The notes under the pieces: model-generated
Seen by the model: the letters and a program-made list of their open reading frames with translations, nothing else
Told to the model about the DNA's origin: nothing
Database searches by the model: none
Program-made: the position numbers and the translations under genes
Assembly: GCA_002104905.1 (NCBI GenBank)
Contig: MCFE01000081.1
Location: forward strand, 62,001 to 126,000
Reading direction: 5' to 3'
Source of the DNA: Basidiobolus meristosporus CBS 931.73
Lineage: Eukaryota; Basidiobolomycota; Basidiobolomycetes; Basidiobolales; Basidiobolaceae
DNA: 64,000 nt
In this document: positions 33,201-45,800 of the stretch, piece by piece
Layout of the letters: the number at the start of each line of letters is the position of its first letter
Numbering within the stretch: position 1 is the first letter of the stretch

Positions 33201-36106
33201 TTGAACTTGGTTCATTGCGTTAAGCATTCATTGACTTCGACGGAGCATCATCACATCTACCACTTATTGGAGTCATTCTCCTTGAACCTTATTGTTAGAG
33301 CATGCCTTTCGCTTGACTTTTCCTGAGCTTTACTAATCCCTTCCCACTCTCTAGTTGATCCAATCCAACATAGACATCATTCAAACCCTGTCCGATTCGG
33401 CCAGAGAAAAGGACGTCTGGTTCCCCGAATCAGAAATCGCTGCTCGTGCAATGGTCATGACGATCGCCAGGATTGTTCGGATCAGGTATTTGGCTTTTGG
33501 TTAGTCAAGTCACGCTGTAGCATTGAGTAACCAGCAGCGTTATAGAGGGTTAGATGGCATTTCACAAGAAACGTTACACACCGTGCTCAAGTCGTTGCAC
33601 AGAAAGCCATTGGCATGGTCTGAGAAAACCCTCAGCTTTTTCCCTGGCCCTATCCGTTCGTTCTATTTGAGCGAAATCGCGACGGCGGAAACAACTATTA
33701 ACCCCGAACAAGTATTGCTATACCATTAACCTGTCTCACGGACCGGACGCATGCTTACAATTGGAATAGGTGGCAGAGACCATCCAGAAATGCCCGGCTC
33801 ATGCACTGTTTACTACCGGAGAAGCCAACCCGCAAAACCAAGAAAGTCTGCTGGACTATTACTCAAAGAAGGAAAACCAGGCCAGCTTTCTATGCGTGCT
33901 GTGGAAGATTTTCCAAGACAAAGAGATGGACTCTACCTTGGTTGAACGTAACTTGACTGTTTCAGCAGGCGTCAGTTCATCTCTCACAAGCTAACCAATT
34001 TGCTGACAGAGATCCGACAAATCGCTATTCGATTCCCCCTGTGCGAAACTGCAGAGAACGTATTTCATTTAGTGGATTACATTCTGAAGGAGAGTACAGA
34101 CTCCGAAAGCTTACAAAAGGTGCGTCGTCCTCGGTAATTGATATGCTGCTCCAACACTCATATTGTTTTTCAGGCCAGCGACAAGCTAGCCAAGCTTATC
34201 TGGGACTATCAACTGATCAGTCTCGAGCATGTAGTATTCGCGTTAACCAGGGGCCACACAAACACCACTGATTCAAGCTTCCAACTGCTGAAAAAGATCC
34301 TGATCGACTCCTCGGAATTCAGCGACCGACTCGCATTCTGGATGTCGTTAGACTTCAATCCTCGTTACTGGGTAGAGGACGACTTTCACGAAAGGCTGAC
34401 CAAATATCTAAACAAGTATCCGGAGTATTTCGAGTACGAAGCGTTCGCGATGAATGGATACAACCTGGAGAAGGAGGAGCTGAAGCCAGCATTATCCACG
34501 CCAATGCCGATCTACTATGATAATTTGATTCTGAGAATCCTTCCATTCCTGGATATCACCATCGGAAAGCTTATCGAGTTCGAGCAGGTCGACTTGTTGA
34601 AAGAAGTACTCGAGAAGTTCCAAAAACTCTACCGTTATCACCAAACACCCTTGGCGTTCATTCGCGATACACTTCAGAACTACTACAGTTCGGCAGCACT
34701 CAAAGATCCCGCGGTTGTCAAGCTCTTGGTGAAACTGGCAGGCAATTACACCAGCACACTGTATATTCGATGGTTGACCAAGCTAACTTGACCTGCAGAT
34801 TTTCACCAGTGCCAGTTCACGGAAGAATTCAAGGAGTACGTCGAGCAGGAAAGTCCGTCCCTCGCCCTCGCCCTCGACAGCAACTACCTGGAGAAGATCT
34901 TGACGAAACTAGCCGAATGTGAGATAGATTGGAGCACCAATGGAGTATTGCATTATATGCTGACCACTCTCGCTTATTTTTGTAGCAATGTCTCTCGAGA
35001 AATGCGATCTCAAGGACGATTCAGAATTGCCAGAGCGCCATTTCAGAGAATTCTCTAGCCCTTGCTTGCAGGCGTTGATGACCACATCCATAGAGGTTTT
35101 AGCGTGCCCCTTACCTGCCAGACAGATTGTGGAGTCTTTCCTCAGCCTGGTTATGGGCAATTCGGGTAAGAGCAACGGATATCCCTCTGTTGTGCTCCAC
35201 GCTCTAGGCCTGTTGTTAGCAACCTTACCCCATGACGAGTTCGTCACGGTCGTTTTTGAAGAGCTCCTCATACTGTTGAAGGCTGACCCATATCTTCTCG
35301 AGAACTCCGAAATATGCATCCCCGTAAGTGATTCCATAATGAACCAAGACCAAAAGCTCATTCTAATGGCACTCTCTTGCTTGGCCAGCCCCGCTCACTA
35401 AACTCACTGACCTACGTCAAACTCAACGATAACTTGAACGAATCGGGTATACAAATGTCAACTGTCGGCTCACGAAACTTTACACTTCCGTACATCTTCA
35501 ACAACTACATGTTCAACTACTATAACTTCACCCTGAACGGGCCAAACACTTTCCTGACCTTGTTCCACAGCATGATTCATTACAGCAGTTCCGACATGTT
35601 CGAGACGATCCACCAATGCCTGGTTTCTCTTCGAGGAAATCAAGTCACGTCTGATACACAGATGCTCTACATCTGCGCGTTGATCGGACCACTCCTCTCC
35701 CGGCTGGAGAAATCGCCAACCATGTTCCACCAAGTAAGTTGGAAATCGTCGTTGCCAGCCCAGCGAGTATCCAATTAATGTGCCTCAAGATATTGATAGA
35801 CGTGGTCTTCATTCTGCAAGACTTGTCCTCCATTCTGACGCCACCTGACAACACCTCTACTAGAGCATTGGAGCAAATCTACGATTTCCTGTATCCTTAC
35901 TAGCTAATGGAATAGTTTGATGATGCTTCCTGGCCCTGGCCCTAGCCCTAGCCCTAACCATTGTTTGTGTTGCATATCCCTAACTCACGTCCAGGTTTCA
36001 CATCAAGTATCAATTTCAGGTTGACTTTGAAAGCATGGCAAAGATCCGTGAGGTCCTCCAGATGTGCGCTCCCCCTATCCAAGCCCGGCTCAAAGATCTA
36101 TTCTAA
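30265..36106 (+). CDS. MED23: Mediator tail subunit MED23
   Basis: A large intron-rich gene for an all-helical protein. Firm exons are 30265-30321, 30380-30417, 30477-30606, 30669-31097, 31155-31239, 31341-31435, 31492-31705, 31756-31873, 31930-32057 and one starting at 32134; the splicing around 32270-32520 and 33300-34170 is unclear. Diagnostic blocks are WSEKTLSFFPGPIRSFY (33.6 kb), SFLCVLWKIFQDKE (33.9 kb), LRILPFLDITIGKLIE and TPLAFIRDTLQNYYSS (34.5-34.7 kb), ICALIGPLLSRLE (35.7 kb) and the end IQARLKDLF, all colinear with animal MED23. The protein belongs to the Mediator tail that links activators to RNA polymerase II. MED23 is well known from animals, plants and amoebae and is absent from budding and fission yeasts. 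The start is the first ATG before a splice-consistent exon. Confidence 0.85.
35931..35959 (+). repeat. Telomere-like hexamers within MED23 intron
   Basis: Five units of GGCCCT/AGCCCT form CCCTGG-CCCTAG-CCCTAG-CCCTAA inside the last MED23 intron (about 35890-35995). The final unit equals the canonical fungal telomere repeat. Confidence 0.6.
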
Positions 36107-36352
36107 AAGGACTTCAACAAATATTTAGTATCAATAGACTGACACATCAAAATAAATTCCCTACCAAGATGTGACGTATGATTAGCCAGTCCAAATTTTG
36201 GAATTTCTGCAATATCTGTCACTGTGAAAGTATTCTCGAGAGTATTCTCTATACAAACCAGTATGTTTCGCAATCTGTTCAAGGCTAGAGGTCCTATTAG
36301 TCTAGGTAAATAGAGTGCCAGAGACCAGGAACAAGAGCTGTGACACTTACTG

Positions 36353-38130
36353 ATGCTTTTGGGTAGGGAGAAATACTTGGGGAAGGCCTCCCACAAGAAT
36401 CATCGTACGGCCTACCACAGGATACCAGCGCTTCCAATCCAACAGAGGTATTCTTGGGGCCCGTACAGAAAAGACCCACTGTTGCTAATAACCAGTGAAG
36501 AGCCCTTTTATAACAGAAAACAATTTTGGATCGGTGCTGGCATTTTCGGTGGGTTAAGCGGTACTTATTATGTCACCCACTTGGAAACAGTCCCCATTAG
36601 CGGGCGTCGCCGCTTCATGGACATTTCGCCTTCTCAGGAAGAAAAGTTATCCAAGATGTCGTACCAGGAGATCATCCAAGAGGTTCATAGTGACTTTGTT
36701 CTCAGCCAGTGCCAGAGTATCCGAGATTAACTGTTGGTCAAAAACCCTTTCCACGATATAGTACGGGCATCAAATCCTGCCGCCTAATCACAGGGTAAGC
36801 TTGTGCTTCTCAAAGCTCTACGAAGCCCAGTGAAAAACTAACCTCCCACACAGTACTCCAGATGGGTATCGGACGTTGCCCAGAGAATCATTAGAGGTAG
36901 GCCGCTCTCGAACCGTTCACCTGGAAACCTGCTAATTTCCCTTTGTTGGAAATAGTAAGCGGTATGGACGACCTTAAGTGGGAAGTTCATGTCATCGATT
37001 CTCCTGAAAGAAACGCCTTCGTACTACCTGGTATGGAAACTATGCTTTTGATTACTGGAAAAGAGCTAACTTCGTCCCACAGGTGGCAAGGTCTTCGTAT
37101 TTACAGTAGGTACTCGTATTCGTGTCAGAGGGGTTCTTTCTTAACCTGTGCAAAGGGGATACTTCCTATTGTTCAAAGCAAGGATGGGATGGCTGCGGTA
37201 TTGGGACATGAGGTAGGCGTCAATCAATAGCATATCTTTCAATAGATGCGTACTCAACTGGTGTAGGTCGCGCATCAAGTTGCAAGGTATTAGATTTGTC
37301 CACGGGACGCGTTGTTTACCAGGTGATGTAACAATCTATCTGATAGGCACTCCGCCGAGAAAATGTCCTACATGAAGATCCTCTTTCTGGTGGGTTACTC
37401 TAATGGCTTTTACCACATCTTTCTAACTTCAATACAATCCAGTTCCAACTTTTCTTGGACGTAGCGCTCGGCATGCCTTTCGCACTCAACCGCCTCTTTC
37501 TGGAATTAGGTAGATCTAGTGGTATCTTTGAAATGTACGCATTACTCAACCACCCACAGGAGTCGTTTTACCTTTCAGTCGCAAGTGCGAGGTTGAAGCA
37601 GATATGGTAAATATGGAACAGACTCGTTTCAACATCTACATCCCCGGCTAATATGAAATTTTGCTTAGATCGGGTAATGCCCATGTTCCCTGGATCGCCA
37701 ATATGCGCCAACTAACATCCCTGTAGGCTTCAGCTCATGGCTCAAGCGTGTTATGATCCCTATGAAGGTAATCCATTACAAAGTGTCTTCCGTGCTAGCA
37801 ATCACTAATCACTGTGCTATACAGCGGTCCGCATGTGGGAGGTCAGTAATCCCTCCATTATCTGCCACGAATATTTCATTGAGTGATTATGCAGAGAATG
37901 AGCCAAGCAGAAAAGGGCGCACCTCCGCAATATCTAAGCACCCATCCTAACAACGAGTCCAGAATTTCAAAGATTAACGAGTGGATGCCCCAAGCACTGC
38001 AAACGCGGGCGAATTCTGATTGCGACACGGGTAGGTGTCGTTTTTCCCAGTGGCTGAGCTGCGGCTAATGTGATTTTTAGATATGATGGGACTAGCCGAG
38101 AAGTTTAAGAAACACTGGGTCAGTTGGTGA
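36353..38130 (+). CDS. OMA1: OMA1-type mitochondrial inner-membrane metallopeptidase
   Basis: The protein has an N-terminal basic region, a transmembrane segment (FWIGAGIFGGLSGTYYV, about 36510-36570), the OMA1 signature HLETVPISGRRRF and then an M48 peptidase domain: NAFVLPGGKVFVFTGILP, the zinc site HEVAHQVARHSAE, and CEVEADMIGLQLMAQA with the third ligand, ending KKHWVSW. OMA1 cleaves stress-sensitive inner-membrane substrates. At least 12 exons are needed, several under 50 nt; the HEVAH motif itself is split after HE by an intron at 37213-37266. The first ATG at 36353 opens the exon with the N-terminal region. An alternative ATG at 36263 with a short first exon is possible but its frame did not join cleanly. 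The gene starts about 250 bp after MED23 ends. Confidence 0.88.
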
Positions 38131-38410
38131 TTTTTACCCAGAATTCTACTCTGCCAAGAGGATTAGAATAATGACCCGGAAATAAATTCCCAATTCTGAA
38201 CCAATCTGATAATATTTCCAGAAATCTATCCTAGTTTATTTTTAATATTTCCCAAGTTGGTATCGAGCCAATAGAATAATTATGGAAGATCAGCTTTATG
38301 CAGAACAGTGATATCTCATGTGCGCATCACACCACCCGTATTAAAGACTCATTCTAGTTTATAACCTTGAAGACATATACAACACCCTCTAGTCAGTCAA
38401 ATTTCAAGAC

Positions 38411-41400
38411 ATGGTATCCATATTTTTTGGAACGAATCCACTTGACGAGCTCGTCGGTACGTAAATGCCAGCCGTTGGAATGGTTTTGAACGATATATTC
38501 ATCCCCGCTTTTCATCCAGAGAAAGCTACCTCAGAGACGATCCCTAATGGGGAGGAGAACATCACCTTGAATTTCGATATATGTGATAAAATTAAGAGTA
38601 AAAAAGTTTCAGCAAAAGATGCGGTCCGTGCACTCATCAAACGATTGAACCATAACAACCCCAACGTTCAGCTCCTGGCCCTAAAGGTAACCTCTTGTGT
38701 GAAAAGAACCTTCTTATCGGGATCGGATGTTCATTCTTCTTGCTCTCTTATAGCTAACAGATGCCTGTGTGAAAAACGGTGGAAAGCATTTCTTGGTTGA
38801 AATCGCTTCTCGAGAGTTTATGGATAATCTAGTCTCTATTCTAAAATCTCCGGTAAGTCTGGCTTGAATATTGTCTACCGGAGTTTCCAAGTAACCTTCT
38901 TGTTTCTTAGACTGGTGTCAATCGAGACGTCAAGAGCAAAATACTTGAGCTAATAAAGGCTTGGGCCGAAGCTTTCCAATCGCAAAGTGAGCTCAGCTAT
39001 GTTCAGCAGGTGTACAGGCAGTTGGAAGCTGAGGGTAAGTTTCTCTTTTCAGCGTTAGAACCAGTGTGTGTGTGTGTGTGTGTGTGTGAAGTCACTAAAA
39101 AACCCTTTGCAGGCTTCTCTTTCCCTAAAAACTCCAAAGTGAATCCTACCTTGTTCGACACTGCTACCGTAAGCCAACTTTAAGCTTCTACTGTGTCAGT
39201 TTTTATTGATCAAGAATCGATTCAGGCACCTGAATGGTCTGATAGTGATGTTTGTATGCGCTGCAGAGTCCCATTTACCATGACGAACAGAAAAGTAATA
39301 CCAACTCATGGCATGATTCTATCCACCTTGGTTGCTTATACCCCGTTAGCATCATTGTAGAAATTGTGGTCAAACGTTCTGTCAGCAATGCTCATCCAAC
39401 AGTATGCCCCTCCCACACTTCGGCATCCACGAAGATGTGCGTGTTTGCCATGGATGCTATCCAAAGCTCAAGAAAGTTGTTAGCCTTACGCCTAGGTATA
39501 CCCTCCCTTGCTTTAACTATTACAACACATTAACTAACTTCTACGGCAGCTTCCAACCATCCAGCTTAGGGACTGCAACGGAGCCCTCTAAGCCCATCGT
39601 TCCCCCAGCTTCGAAAACGACTGCCACCACAGGTCCCTCTAATAGTACCTCAGCCACCAATGCCGATGACGAAGATGAAGATTTGAAGCGGGCTATCGAA
39701 TTGTCGATTAAAGAAGCGGAGAGTAGATCAGGTTATGGCGGCTACACCCCTGCATCCCAAAACAAACCTCAAGCACAGGCACAAGTAAAGAGCACACCTG
39801 AAGTCAAGGAGGTAGGATCATCGTTATAAACGCCCACAGCTGTGAATAATCACCTCATCTTTTCACTCTAGGAGGATGATCCTGACCTTGCTGCTGCCAT
39901 TGCGGCCTCGTTGAAGGAAACACATATTTCGCAATCGTGGTCGAACCTGGACAATACCCGTCATTCACCCTACGAAAACGTTAACACCAACAGCCAGGTT
40001 TGTGGATTAGATCGCTTCTGCCACTTTTATCTGTCGTTGCTAACTGGCAGTCTTCAGAGCCAAAAGGCATCGGCTCCCTCGCCAAATGAGCTATCCAAGC
40101 TGGAACAAGAAAACATCGAAATGTTTGTAACTCTTATTAGCCGAATCCAACAAAGCGGCGATGATGTTGCTAGAGATCCCCACATTCAGGTAACCAATCA
40201 ACCCTCCCCTAATTGCTACTTTGCGTACTAATCCTTTTGTCTTAGGGATTGTACGGGCAAGTTGCCGCTTTGCAACCAAAACTAGTGAACGACCTAGAAA
40301 CTACAATCCAGAAACATCGTAAGTCCTCTCAAATTGAACAATAATCTGAGCGAGACACTGATGATATTTGGTAAAGGTGACTTCGTTCAACTGAACGAGA
40401 AAATCACGACAGCTGTGAAGCTGTACGATCGTCTACTAGAAGAGCGCTTGTCAGGTGTGCATTCTATGCCATCTCCACCCCAAAACGTTAACCGCTACCA
40501 GCCTTCACATTCCCAAGCTTACCCACCTCTCCCTTCCACTCCTCAGCAATACCCACAAGTGCCGACTTACTTAGACTACAACAACCATCCCACACAATCA
40601 GCCATTCCTTATGAAGAAGCCGCCCCCAAGTTTGAACGTCAATCGAGCTACAATCACCCGCAGCAACAATATGGGAATGTCTATCCACCTGCCCCAGCCA
40701 ACCCTCCACAAGGCAACTATTACCCTGATGGTTCAGTCATACAAGGCAACTCACAACCCAACAACCATGTGAGCCCCTCTGATCCCCGAAATCAGCCTTA
40801 CTTTAATAATGCTAATGGTAATTACCCCGAGACGAACAATCTACCTGAGTAAGTTAAACTTGAACAGATCTAGCCACCCATTCACCTATTGACGCCTCAC
40901 TTCACCTAGCTACTCCGCCGGCTACTACACACCCCAGCCAGCACCAAGCGCACTTCCCAACAATCCTCCTCAAGCAGCTTACCCTCCGCAACCTGTCAGC
41001 ACGAGCTATCCCCCATCCACCCCCAATCTTCCTTTGAGCCAACCTCATCAACCTTCCAGCACACCTAATTATCAACAAGGTCAACTAGACCAATCCCAAT
41101 CCCAATACCAACAAACCAGCAACCCCTACCCTCCACAACCTGCAGCAGAACAGTTACAACAACCCACAAACCCTGGTTATCAGCAACAACCACAACCACA
41201 ACCACAACAGCAGTTTGCTAATACCAACGTGTACCCACAAGCGCCGATTGAGCAACAGCAATATCAACAGCCCCCACAGCCCGTTGCTCCCGGTTTCCAG
41301 GCCCCTACTGTAGCTCAGCCTCTGCAACATCAGCAGCAGCTTCCTCCACCGCTTCAACCCCAGCCTGCTGGACAAACAAGTCCAAACGCACCTAAACCAG

Positions 41401-41444
41401 AAGCAAGTCAGCCAGCACAAGAGACACCATTGATCGAGTTGTAA
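38411..41444 (+). CDS. VPS27: ESCRT-0 subunit VPS27/HRS (VHS, FYVE, UIM)
   Basis: Thirteen exons can be joined in frame: 38411-38456, 38520-38685, 38754-38852, 38911-39034, 39113-39168, 39226-39294, 39350-39495, 39550-39811, 39872-39997, 40051-40189, 40246-40318, 40377-40850, 40910-41444. Domains in order: a VHS domain (first 150 residues; [33 protein letters not shown]), a FYVE finger with [17 protein letters not shown] and VRVCHGCY, two ubiquitin-interacting motifs ([31 protein letters not shown]), a GAT-like helical region ([28 protein letters not shown]), a long Pro/Gln/Tyr-rich tail, and a terminal clathrin box LIEL. This matches VPS27 fully: it binds PI3P and ubiquitinated cargo on endosomes and starts multivesicular-body sorting. 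An intron carries a GT microsatellite. Confidence 0.93.
39064..39088 (+). repeat. (GT)n microsatellite in VPS27 intron
   Basis: Twelve uninterrupted GT units within the intron between exons 4 and 5, about 25 nt upstream of the acceptor. Confidence 0.9.
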
Positions 41445-41732
41445 ACGCCTGTGTAATTTACATTATGTCCATTGGCCGATTTTCCTACATCAAATTAATC
41501 CACCGAGTGCATGAATAAGAGCAGTGTATTTTCAGTAATAAATCAGATCCATGAATACCGCGTAAATCTTCGCATATCTTATGTCCGGGAGATCACCCAA
41601 AATCCCAGCCAATCTACACTCCGGTGAGGGAAACCCGAATTTGGGAAAATTTTGAAGTTTTCTTAAACGTGCGGAAAATTTCTGGCCCCACTGTTTCTAC
41701 CTCAAGCGACTGGAGAGAAAAGCTGTTGGAAC

Positions 41733-43159
41733 ATGTTTGCCGTTAGAGGAGGAAAATCTTTATATTCCCTTGCTAGTGTACCACTCAGGGTAAGTAAACC
41801 TCGGGGTTGGCCGCTTGCACGGTGTATTAACTGGGCGGTTTTGCTTCTAGCCAACCGTGCTCGGACTACGTGGTTTGGCCACCGAGGCTGGCTTGAAATA
41901 CAATGCACCTAAGCTAGGTGTCAATCCTGCCTACGACGAGGCTATCAAGGTGCTTGAAGCCCACAAGACCGAGACCGTCGAAAAGGTCAAGGCAGTTGAG
42001 GCTCAGATCGAAAAAGCCAAGAAAGGTAAAGTGAAAGTCCGACCAGCCTCACCCCTTCTGCCCAGTTTCTGACTCTGTCCCTTCAGAGAGCCCCGAAGAC
42101 ACCGAGTCCCTTGAGTCCCTCGCCAAACAGAAATACGACCTGGAGGTGGAATCCCTTCGCTATGACCCCGAGACCCTGTGGAACTTCAAGCACGGACAGA
42201 GTAAACGGCCATTCCCTTGCGCGTTCGACTGATCCCCCGAACTCACCTATTCCACCCCTATTTTAGTCGACATGAAAGTTCCTGTTTATAGACATTTGAA
42301 GAGAATCCAGTTTAAGAAGGGCCCCTTGTCCACTTTGGTTCGTTGATTTGTTGTACCTAAGAAATCCCATCCTCCGCCCACTAACCCACCACATCAGATG
42401 GAACGTATCACCCAAATGAATGTCATTCCTGACCTGCTGGAAACCAGTACCAAGCCCTCGGTCAACATGGAGATCAAGTACACAGAAACCGGCGTCTTCG
42501 AGCCAGGGCTTGTATTGGAGTCGAAAAAGGTAACTCCTTGTTGACCCATTCACGCCCGAACGACAGTGGCTAACCCCGTATTTGATTCCAAGGTCTACGA
42601 AAAGCCCGAGATCACCGTGACCAACTTCCATGAAGATACCAAACTGTACACCCTGCTCATGGTCGACCCCGATGACCCAAACCAAGAGTTTGCTACCTAT
42701 CAGGAGAAATGCCACTGGTTGATGTAAGTGAGACTCCCGGTCGTACTCGTCTAGACTGCAATTAACGCCTCGATCCAATCAAGGACCAACATCCCCCTGA
42801 ACATGGTGGACAACGTAGTCAGCAAGGGAGATACCGTTCTGGAGTATCTACCCCCTCACCCAGCCAAGGGAACCAAGAAGCACCGCTTTACTTTCATGCT
42901 TCTTGAGCAACCGGAGAACGGCAGCGCCAAGGTCGACATCCAAACCCCCGAAAGCCGCATCATCGACTCTCGTGAGATCAGAAAAGCCTTTGGCCTCGAG
43001 CCACGCGGGGTCAGCTTCTTCCGTGCCGAGTGGGACGCCTCCGTCTCCAAGGTTTACAAAGAGCTCGGCATCGACGAGCCGGTCTACGGCAAGACTCCAC
43101 GCGAGAACCCATACATGCTTCCTGACGGCAGACAGAGCGGCAAATTCGATTACATGTAG
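41733..43159 (+). CDS. MRPL35: Mitochondrial large-subunit ribosomal protein mL38 (MRPL35-type, PEBP fold)
   Basis: Seven exons (41733-41789, 41851-42025, 42087-42200, 42267-42337, 42398-42529, 42593-42723, 42784-43159) encode a basic presequence-like start (MFAVRGGKSLYSLASV), a charged helical linker, and a phosphatidylethanolamine-binding-protein-like domain: TLLMVDPDDPNQEFATYQEK, CHWLMTNIPL, EYLPPHPAKGTKKHRFTFML. The PEBP-fold mitoribosomal protein is called MRPL35 in yeast and MRPL38 in animals. The C-terminus ends GRQSGKFDYM. Introns are 47-69 nt with standard borders. The start is the first ATG, giving a plausible mitochondrial targeting sequence. Confidence 0.9.
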
Positions 43160-44920
43160 ACGAAAGCATTCCCTTCTCAATCCACCACCATTCTTGGACC
43201 AATCATTTCACCATGTCAACTTCCATCACCATATATTACTGTTGCGTTTTTTCAACCAAGGAATCCCAATAAACCACCCCACACATTCTTGTAATCCAAC
43301 CCGCTTTGACCCCGCTTGCAAAATGTTGTCTGGTGTATAGTATTTTCATCATTTCAAAGTAGATAACCATCAACAATAAACTAATACTTGCCACAGGAGC
43401 CACTTATGTGAATAATACATTGGTTGCATATATTTAATACATATATCTAAGATACAGCCTACTATCAGCAATGCAACAGGAAGGGGACTGAGAGTTGGGC
43501 ACCTCATTATTGGAGTGGACTTGGAGTTCAGAGTGATTTGGGATTACCAGAAAAATGTACTATATTCAAAAATTGGTTTGCTGTAATATTTAGAGCATTG
43601 CTGAAAGTTTGTAGAAGTAATACTGCTAAGTGGGTTTAAGAAGTGTCCCAGAGAGCTATGTGAGAGCTGAGGATCATTGAGACAAGGGTGAGGTATCTGG
43701 TAATTTTGAAACTCAAGATCTCAAGTCAATTGTATGACTTCAAGCCTCAATAGTTAACCAGGTAAAGCTTGTGCAAATATCTTATGTACTTTGAGCAGGG
43801 ACTGAAGCTGTATTCAGCCAACTCAAATTTTTCCTTTGATCCTATCATTACCCGGTTGATGATACATGCATTCATGCTCAACTTTGGACAGTCCACTGCA
43901 CTAGCTTATAGATTGCAAGTATTACATCAGATTGTTTGCACACTACAATTTCTCATCTGGTCACCATCCTTCGATTGGTTTTGTGGTCCTTTGATCAGTC
44001 TATTTACAGAATTGATAGAAAAAATCTGAACTTGGCATCATGTCACAAAACACTACAACATTCATCTCTGCAAGATTCTATAGGACAGATCAATACTGCA
44101 TTCCTACAAGAACAATATTGTCACCAACTAACTTTCAAACCACATCACTTCCAGAATCAATGTTTTATGCCAAGCTAACTACTAAGCTTATTCAATATGA
44201 TGGGTAGCCATGCTATTATGAAATTGGAGCACCAAAGTCCTTACTTCAAGCACTTTGAATCTGGCTGGCATTGATCAAACTTTTTTCGATCACTTCTATT
44301 GCGTTATAGGATCATAATCATCTCATTCAAATGCAAGCATTGTTCATCAGGACAGCACTCGACTCACTTTCTTGCCTCACAATCCACTTAAGCAGGCTGA
44401 AATTGTCTAACACAATGATTGAGTCACAAGATACCAAAAATCCCCAACGCTGCGACGCCAACCTAGAAAGCTCAAAACATAAGCGAATTTATATTTATAC
44501 AGACTAGCCAAGAGATCAATGATTCATTAAAGGTTTATTGCGAGTGCAATCATGGATAATTCGCAATAGAATGTGCACACTTTGGGTATTTCCTTTTTCG
44601 GGAGTTTCAGAGTAATGTTGCTATGGTGATGCGATACCATAGCACTTACCACAGGTTTTGGATAAACTTGTTCAAAGCAGCAACGGTGTTGCTGAGTAAC
44701 CGAGCATCCTACATTACACGCCGCATCTCAACTGGTAGTGGCGATTATCTCTGAGCCACGATTCATGACAGGTTATATCCCTCAGCGCCCAACTTATTTT
44801 CAAACATGTCCCACACATTCTGTCGTACTGGTTCGAGCGGTAACTTGGTGATATTAAATGATATTTTCGAAGTCTGTTCCTCATAGACATAAGTGAAACG
44901 CCGACGTGACAGCCTAGCTT
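43160..44920. other. Gene-poor AT-rich intergenic region
   Basis: Only short frames; the plus-strand frames at 43769-44178 lack domains. The shift to AT-rich sequence after 43.4 kb resembles region 1, but no LTR or pol motif is recognisable. A short minus-strand frame (44763-44948) ends at the edge of the inverted repeat. Confidence 0.4.
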
Positions 44921-45800
44921 GTTCTTTATCGAGCATCCAATTTACCAAGAAAGTTCAAGAAAGACAGGGTCTAGATTCATGGGTCTACGTTAGCACAAAT
45001 GGACTTCCATTTCGCCGAACCTGGAGGTCAACTTCAACGGAGATTTGCTTGAGTTGACTATATAAATGGACATTAGGGCTTGCTCGGGTGAGCGTGTCAT
45101 ACATGAGGGTGAATTATGCTGGCTACACGAACAGTCACATTGAGCGCTTTCACCTCCCTCTCACCCTCTGATCTCGAATCTAGATTTGGGTAAGATACAA
45201 TGTGACACATGTTAAATAAATGAAATTGGTGTGAATTTGGATTATTGATTGGGTGACGTTGATTGCTAAACAGTGAAAGGTGAGGGTTGGCTAACTCCTA
45301 TCCCCTCACCTCCCCCAGGCCCCTGATGAAGATCCCGGCAACAAATGGTTCTACCATTTCATATATCACTCATTTCATTCGAACATTCTCTCCCTCTCTC
45401 ACCCCTCGCCCCTCACTCCCCACTCCTCACCCCATCTCCGTTGCACTCACCCATCGAAATTGACACCATTAGCCACGATGCATCCCATATTCGGCACAGC
45501 TGATTGAAGTTGATGTTTGTTCCAAAATCACAATGCACGCACCCACCCACCTTAGCTCCTGGTCCAGAGCCTTCCACTCTTGGCTCGCCAGTGCTCCCAA
45601 TTCCCCGAACTCAAACACCTCGTGAGCGGCCAGACCGAGTAGGAGGCCACCCCCATCTATTCGGAGTGGAAAGATGATCTCTGTCAGTGAGTCCATGGAT
45701 GCCACTTCAATCTAGCATGAACTAGACACACGGAACTTCTTGTCCCGCATTCGCTCCTGCCAATTTTGATCAGTGTACTCCATTCACCATTGACTAGAAC
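44920..45800 (-). repeat. Left arm of large inverted repeat
   Basis: The reverse complement of this segment matches 49945-50835 end to end, with small indels. Over the ORF at 45469-45696 the two arms look identical base for base; the flanks diverge more. Confidence 0.85.
45469..45696 (-). CDS. Hypothetical 75-residue protein, left copy
   Basis: An ATG frame starting MDSLTEIIFPLRIDGGG, followed by LLLGLAAHEVFEFGELGAL and ending CAEYGMHRG. The copy in the right arm encodes the same protein. I do not recognise a domain. It could be an exon of a longer gene. The perfect match in a region with diverged flanks could mean selection or local gene conversion. Confidence that it is translated is low. 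Confidence 0.35.
   Translation of the reverse strand: MDSLTEIIFPLRIDGGGLLLGLAAHEVFEFGELGALASQEWKALDQELRWVGACIVILEQTSTSISCAEYGMHRG

Noticed and set aside
34909-35361. Minus-strand ORF of 150 codons within MED23
   Set aside because: Antisense shadow; the plus strand has colinear MED23 homology here.
39064-39088. GT run considered as a CRISPR-like or regulatory repeat
   Set aside because: A simple dinucleotide microsatellite in an intron; eukaryotic context, no spacers.
42263-42778. Minus-strand ORF of 171 codons across the mL38 gene
   Set aside because: Runs through exons and introns of a strongly supported plus-strand PEBP-domain gene.
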